A stretch of 11,724 bases of DNA from Planctomycetota bacterium (lineage in GTDB: Bacteria; Planctomycetota; Planctomycetia; Planctomycetales; Planctomycetaceae), in contig JAEYWB010000897.1 of assembly GCA_023429275.1 (NCBI GenBank), positions 1-11,724 on the forward strand. The letters run 5' to 3'. Shown piece by piece: positions 8,993-11,724 of this stretch. The notes below the pieces were generated by a model that saw nothing but the letters and a program-made list of their open reading frames with translations, ran no database searches and was not told the origin of the DNA. A program made the translations under genes and the position numbers. Position 1 is the first letter of the stretch, and the number at the start of each line of letters is the position of its first letter.

Positions 8993-9022
8993 TTGGCCGA
9001 TTTTTGAGGGGGATCGTATAAC
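8993..9022 (+). promoter_or_regulatory. Candidate promoter of the RmlD-like gene
   Basis: TTGGCC (4/6 match to the -35) is followed after 18 bp by TATAAC at 9017-9022 (5/6 match to the -10). Transcription would start near 9029, giving a leader of about 125 nt to GTG 9155. Confidence 0.4.
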
Positions 9023-9143
9023 GCCCTCCCCGCCGCGACCGATGGATTCGGCTCGCGCGGTCCCCATTCGATTCCTGTGATCGAACGGGAACTGTCATTC
9101 CGTCCGGCCCGCTCGAGCGCCGCGGCGGATCACGCCCATGCAT

Positions 9144-9148
9144 GGAGG
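9144..9148 (+). promoter_or_regulatory. Shine-Dalgarno that decides the start of the RmlD-like gene
   Basis: GGAGG lies 6 nt before GTG 9155. This favours the internal GTG over the upstream in-frame GTG at 9077, which would add 26 residues without family resemblance before the Rossmann strand. Confidence 0.7.
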
Positions 9149-9154
9149 CTCAGC

Positions 9155-10069
9155 GTGGAATCGATTCTTGTGGTCGGTGTCGAAACTGTCGTGGGGGCCA
9201 ATCTCGCTGCCCACTTCGCGGAACGTCATGACGTTTCCGCCGTCTCGTTCGGAGCCCCGGTCCGCATTGAAGGATGTCACCACGCCGACGCCAGCGCGTC
9301 GCCGTCCGATACGATCCTCTCCACCCGCGCCCGGCGCGTCATCTATTGCGGTCCGGAATCCCGCTCGAGCTGGGACCCCGCAACGGAGGCCGCGCTCACG
9401 CGGACACCCGCCTCGCAGGCCGGGCTGTGGGCCCGTGCCGCCCAGGAGTGCGGCGCGACATTCGTTATGATCTCCTCCGACGCCGTCTTCACCGGCCCCT
9501 GGATCTTCCACGACGAGGAATCGACTCACGAGTGTCCGAGCGCCGGCGCGGCCCGCATCCGCGCCGCCGAGACCGCGGCCCTGGCCGCCTGCCCCGAGGC
9601 TCTCATCGTCCGGACCAACGCCTTCGGGTGGTCGCCGACCGGCACAGGCTGGCTCGAAAACATCCTCCAGTCGATCGAGCTGAAGCGGTCGGTCGATCAG
9701 GACCCGGTCCGTCACTCGACGCCGCTGCTGGCGACAGACCTTGCCGACATCGTCGAGCGGGCGATTGCCGAGGGGCTGATGGGAATGTTTCACGTCGCCG
9801 GAGCCGAACGGGTCAGCCCGCACCAGTTCGCTCGGCGACTCGCCGATCAGCTCGACCTCCCCTGGATGGCGATCCGCCGCGAGGTTACCTCGGTCGAGCG
9901 TGCCGAAGGTTTCGGAGCCGCCGAGTGCTCGCTCCAGACGAAAAAGATCCGCAAGGCCCTCTGCGTCGCGATGCCGATGCTTTCGGAAGGTCTCGATCGG
10001 CTGAACGCCCAGCGGTTCAACGGACACCGGGACCTGATGCTTCCACTGCTTCAGGAAGCGGCCGCCTGA
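9155..10069 (+). CDS. RmlD/SDR-like sugar-nucleotide-binding protein, probably without SDR catalysis
   Basis: The 304-residue protein starts at GTG 9155, chosen because of the GGAGG 6 nt upstream and because the Rossmann strand begins at once (ESILVVGVETVVGANLAAHF). Its layout follows dTDP-4-dehydrorhamnose reductase (RmlD) and related extended SDRs: a nucleotide loop near 8-14, a strand plus VMISSDAVFTGP at 104-115 (family ISTDYVFDG), VRTNAFGWSP at 152-161, a substrate-region HVAGAERVSPHQFARRLADQ at 213-232, and a C-terminal SLQTKKIRKAL then LSEGLDRL. The glycine loop is GVETVVG, missing the middle Gly. The catalytic YxxxK expected before the helix at about 131-141 is replaced (AGAARIRAAE), with no Tyr or Lys in the stretch. 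It may therefore bind a nucleotide or sugar nucleotide without reducing it, or use other residues. There are no glycan-synthesis neighbours to suggest a substrate. It is isolated between two terminators, so it is probably monocistronic. Confidence 0.75.
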   Translation: MESILVVGVETVVGANLAAHFAERHDVSAVSFGAPVRIEGCHHADASASPSDTILSTRARRVIYCGPESRSSWDPATEAALTRTPASQAGLWARAAQECGATFVMISSDAVFTGPWIFHDEESTHECPSAGAARIRAAETAALAACPEALIVRTNAFGWSPTGTGWLENILQSIELKRSVDQDPVRHSTPLLATDLADIVERAIAEGLMGMFHVAGAERVSPHQFARRLADQLDLPWMAIRREVTSVERAEGFGAAECSLQTKKIRKALCVAMPMLSEGLDRLNAQRFNGHRDLMLPLLQEAAA

Positions 10070-10094
10070 CGGCGACGCGATTGCACCGACTTCA

Positions 10095-10129
10095 CAAAAG
10101 GGACGCCCCCGCAAGGGGCGTCCCTTTTG
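10095..10129. terminator. Strong bidirectional intrinsic terminator
   Basis: A perfect 15-bp stem (CAAAAGGGACGCCCC / GGGGCGTCCCTTTTG) has a 5-nt loop, with the A-run and T-run inside the stem, so it works in both directions. It starts 26 bp after the stop of the RmlD-like gene, whose transcript it ends. No minus-strand gene reads into it within the window. Confidence 0.9.
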
Positions 10130-10299
10130 CATTGATGCGATGACGTTTCAGAGAGAGTCTCGATCCGCGGGATTTCCAGACCTTCAGCCGAGCGGCGCCG
10201 TCTCGGATGACTCTCCCGTCAGGCTGCCAAAGGACTGGCGGGCGATTGAAACAGGCATTCCATTCGGCGCCGCCTGATCCGTTGCGAGGGCCGGATCGC

Positions 10300-10329
10300 T
10301 TGACTTTGCAGAACCCCGACGTGTAATTA
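10300..10329 (+). promoter_or_regulatory. Weak promoter candidate upstream of the DUF1559 gene
   Basis: TTGACT (10300-10305, 5/6 match to the -35) is followed after 18 bp by TAATTA in an AT-rich patch, TGTAATTAT (10322-10330), that also resembles an extended -10. This is the only AT-rich spot in the spacer. The leader would be about 130 nt. Confidence 0.35.
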
Positions 10330-10402
10330 TCAAATCCCAATTTGACTATTGGCAGGGCCAACGTGTCGTTTGCCACAAATGACTTGAGCGCGTCCTCCGC
10401 CT

Positions 10403-10426
10403 GCCTGCTCGCCTGCTCGCCTGCTT
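10403..10426 (+). repeat. Three 8-bp tandem units GCCTGCT[C/T]
   Basis: GCCTGCTC occurs twice in tandem, followed by GCCTGCTT, in a C/T-rich leader 40-60 bp before the DUF1559 start. It is probably a simple sequence repeat; no function is evident. Confidence 0.6.
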
Positions 10427-10465
10427 CGTCTCTCCCCACCTGCCCTCCTTCGGACGAGTTCTCCC

Positions 10466-11395
10466 ATGCAACGCCGTCGTGGTTTCACGCTCATCGAACT
10501 GCTCGTCGTTATCGCCATCATTGCGGTGCTCGTGGCGATCCTGCTTCCCGCCGTTCAGCAGGCCCGTGAATCGGCGCGGGCCTCGCAGTGCCGGAACAAT
10601 CTGAAGCAGATCGGACTTGCTCTCCACAACTACGAGAGCACCCACAGCGTCTTTCCTCCGGCGAACACGAGCCGGCTTCGCTCGGGAGTATGGAGCTACA
10701 ACAGCTCTGCCGCGAGCTGGACGGTTGCGGACAAGCATCTGCACAGCTTCGCGAGCCTGATCCTGCCGAATCTCGATCAGGCCGGGGTCTACAACAAGAT
10801 CGATTACAACGTGTCGGCGTTGGCGCCGGCGAACCGAGAGAGCGCGAGCAAGGTCATTCCCGCCTACCGCTGTCCAAGTTACTCAGGAAAGAGTCATACG
10901 GACGAGGCTCAGTACGCGATGGCGGCGGGGGGCGCGGCCAACGCGTTCGCTCTTCGAAACTATGCGTCGATTGGTGCCGTCACGGCGGGCGCCCTCGGGG
11001 GGGCGACGCCGCCCGAAGGGATCATTTTCCCGCAGTCTCGTACGCGGTTCGGCGACATCACCGACGGGGCCTCCAACACGCTCGTCATCGCCGAAACGAA
11101 GGATCAGCAGGCGCCGGTTTGGGTGGATGGAACGAGCGCGACGCTCTGTGCCCGCTGGTCCAACATGCTGGGGCAGCCGGGAAACTCGGTGTCGATCAAC
11201 TACCAGGTCTACGCGCCGTTCTTCGGCTATCCCGACTCGATCGGCCAGACATGGGGGCCATCGAGCAACCACACCGGCGGAGCGCACCACATCCTCGCGG
11301 ACGGCTCGGTTCACTTCCTGTCGGAGAACATGAGCGTCGACACCTACGATGCTCAGACGACCCGCGCAGGCAAGGACAAGGTGGGTGAGTTCTAG
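10466..11395 (+). CDS. DUF1559 (H-X9-DG) prepilin-like protein
   Basis: The 309-residue protein starts at ATG 10466. It has a classic type IV pilin/type II pseudopilin N-terminus: basic MQRRRG, prepilin peptidase site after Gly6, Phe7 as first mature residue, Glu11 at mature position +5, and a hydrophobic helix to about 30 (TLIELLVVIAIIAVLVAILL). Next comes the family hallmark PAVQQARESARASQCRNN, then NLKQIGLALHNYESTHSVFPP. The C-terminus has the H-X9-DG motif, His269 to Asp279-Gly280 (HTGGAHHILADG), then SVHFLSENMSVDTYDAQTTR and the typical VGEF end. The length is usual and nothing is missing. DUF1559 proteins occur in many copies in planctomycete genomes. They are thought to be exported, pilin-like surface or periplasmic proteins of unknown role, and no pilus assembly genes are present here. 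The start is fixed by the RRGF motif; the ribosome site is weak. The pseudogene after it follows on the same strand but is unrelated. Confidence 0.96.
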   Translation: MQRRRGFTLIELLVVIAIIAVLVAILLPAVQQARESARASQCRNNLKQIGLALHNYESTHSVFPPANTSRLRSGVWSYNSSAASWTVADKHLHSFASLILPNLDQAGVYNKIDYNVSALAPANRESASKVIPAYRCPSYSGKSHTDEAQYAMAAGGAANAFALRNYASIGAVTAGALGGATPPEGIIFPQSRTRFGDITDGASNTLVIAETKDQQAPVWVDGTSATLCARWSNMLGQPGNSVSINYQVYAPFFGYPDSIGQTWGPSSNHTGGAHHILADGSVHFLSENMSVDTYDAQTTRAGKDKVGEF

Positions 11396-11421
11396 TCTCG
11401 CCAGCGGGGCGGGCCTGCATC

Positions 11422-11724
11422 GTGACGAATCAGGTCATGCCACTGCCCCGGGCGGATGTCCGCTGCGTCGACGTCAAGACGGGGGACGAGAAGTGGCACA
11501 AGAAAGGTCTCGGCTATCTCCACGTCGGCCTGATTGCACTGGCCGACGGCAAGCTGCTGACGCTCGACGACGCGGGGACGCTGCTTCTCGCCGAGCCAGG
11601 TGAGACCGAGTTCAAGGAACTCGACAAGGCGTCGGTCTGCGGCGGGACATTCTGGAATCCCGTCCTCTCGAACGGCTACCTCTAGGTCCGCGATGCCGCG
11701 CTGGTGCGTGCTACAACCTCAAGG
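11422..11724 (+). pseudogene. Remnant of a PQQ-type beta-propeller protein (5' missing, stop and frameshift)
   Basis: From about 11449 the frame encodes the C-terminal blades of a PQQ-like beta-propeller: VRCVDVKTGDEKW, then GLIALADGKLLTLDDAGTLL, LLAEPGETEFKELDKASVCG and FWNPVLSNGYL. Such proteins normally have about 400 residues; here only about the last 90 exist, beginning directly after the DUF1559 stop. TAG at 11683-11685 stands where the family has Tyr (NGYLYVRD). Translation beyond it gives VRDAALVR, and about 24 bases later the frame is off by one: CYNLK is readable only from 11709, which implies one lost base. The last codons run into the window edge. GTG/ATG starts at 11422 or 11437 exist, but there is no signal peptide, so a functional small protein is unlikely. 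The two lesions lie within 30 bp of each other at the very end of the sequence, so assembly error is a serious alternative for them. It would not explain the missing 5' part. Confidence 0.75.

Larger units (their letters stand above)
8814..9154. other. Intergenic region between the EF-hand and RmlD-like genes
   Basis: This 341-bp stretch has no gene I can support. It contains the EF-hand gene terminator, a candidate promoter and the Shine-Dalgarno of the next gene, each listed separately. Long minus-strand frames enter it from the repeat region but are shadows of the EF-hand repeats. Confidence 0.6.
10070..10465. other. Intergenic region between the RmlD-like and DUF1559 genes
   Basis: This 396-bp stretch has no supported gene. 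It starts with the strong bidirectional terminator at 10095-10129. An imperfect inverted repeat follows (10153-10167 against 10204-10215, with a 3-nt bulge). Then come a weak promoter candidate at 10300-10329 and a C/T-rich tract at about 10390-10450 that includes three 8-bp tandem units. No convincing Shine-Dalgarno precedes ATG 10466. Confidence 0.55.

Noticed and set aside
7698..9143. Long minus-strand open frame (481 codons) and other long frames across the EF-hand repeat region
   Set aside because: Tandem repeats with no stop in any frame keep all frames open. The plus-strand product has a signal peptide and EF-hands, while the minus-strand products have only periodic low-complexity sequence.
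9077..9154. Upstream GTG start adding 26 residues to the RmlD-like protein
   Set aside because: It has no good ribosome site and no family resemblance in the extra residues. GTG 9155 has GGAGG at ideal spacing.
10349..10361. Short palindrome TTGGC-AGG-GCCAA as an operator
   Set aside because: A five-base half-site with a three-base spacer is too short to support a call, and no regulator gene is adjacent.
10092..10439. Minus-strand 115-codon frame between the RmlD-like and DUF1559 genes
   Set aside because: It starts in the C/T-rich tract, runs through the terminator hairpin, and has no recognisable domain or ribosome site.

Overview
The window is high-GC bacterial DNA that looks planctomycete. 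The evidence is the combination of a prepilin-like DUF1559/H-X9-DG protein, an ECF sigma factor translationally coupled to a Hanks-type Ser/Thr kinase with C-terminal TPRs, and a secreted EF-hand protein with Arg/Pro/Gly/Glu repeats. This rests on family recognition alone, so I do not go below the level of class or order.

Layout. (1) 1-837, minus: an ECF41/SigJ-like sigma factor that runs off the left edge through a poly-C tract. It is open for 279 codons but has no stop inside the window. (2) 1040-4419, plus: a second ECF sigma factor of a different group and a 914-residue transmembrane Ser/Thr kinase, overlapping by ATGA. The two sigma genes diverge from a 202-bp spacer. (3) 4489-7224, minus: a nitrogen module in the order amtB, P-II gene, second P-II gene, intrinsic terminator. 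(4) 7461-8813, plus: a secreted protein with six canonical EF-hand loops and a heptad-repeat polyampholyte tail, followed by a terminator. (5) 9155-10069, plus: an RmlD/SDR-like sugar-nucleotide-binding protein that appears to lack the SDR catalytic Tyr/Lys, followed by a very strong bidirectional hairpin. (6) 10466-11395, plus: a DUF1559 pseudopilin-like protein. (7) about 11422-11724: the broken C-terminal end of a PQQ-type beta-propeller gene, with a stop and a frameshift.

How the genes work together. Only two groups look functionally linked: the sigma/kinase pair (signal transduction) and amtB with two P-II genes (ammonium uptake and its nitrogen/energy-status control). The remaining genes are separate units bounded by terminators.

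I see no CRISPR array, tRNA, rRNA, transposase or clear mobile element, and no convincing evidence of an undescribed multi-gene system. The points most worth a second look are the degenerate SDR-like protein, the EF-hand/heptad-repeat architecture, the atypical ECF41-like factor and the broken propeller gene. Both ends of the window look damaged or artefactual: poly-C on the left, nonsense plus frameshift on the right. Gene ends there should be treated with caution.
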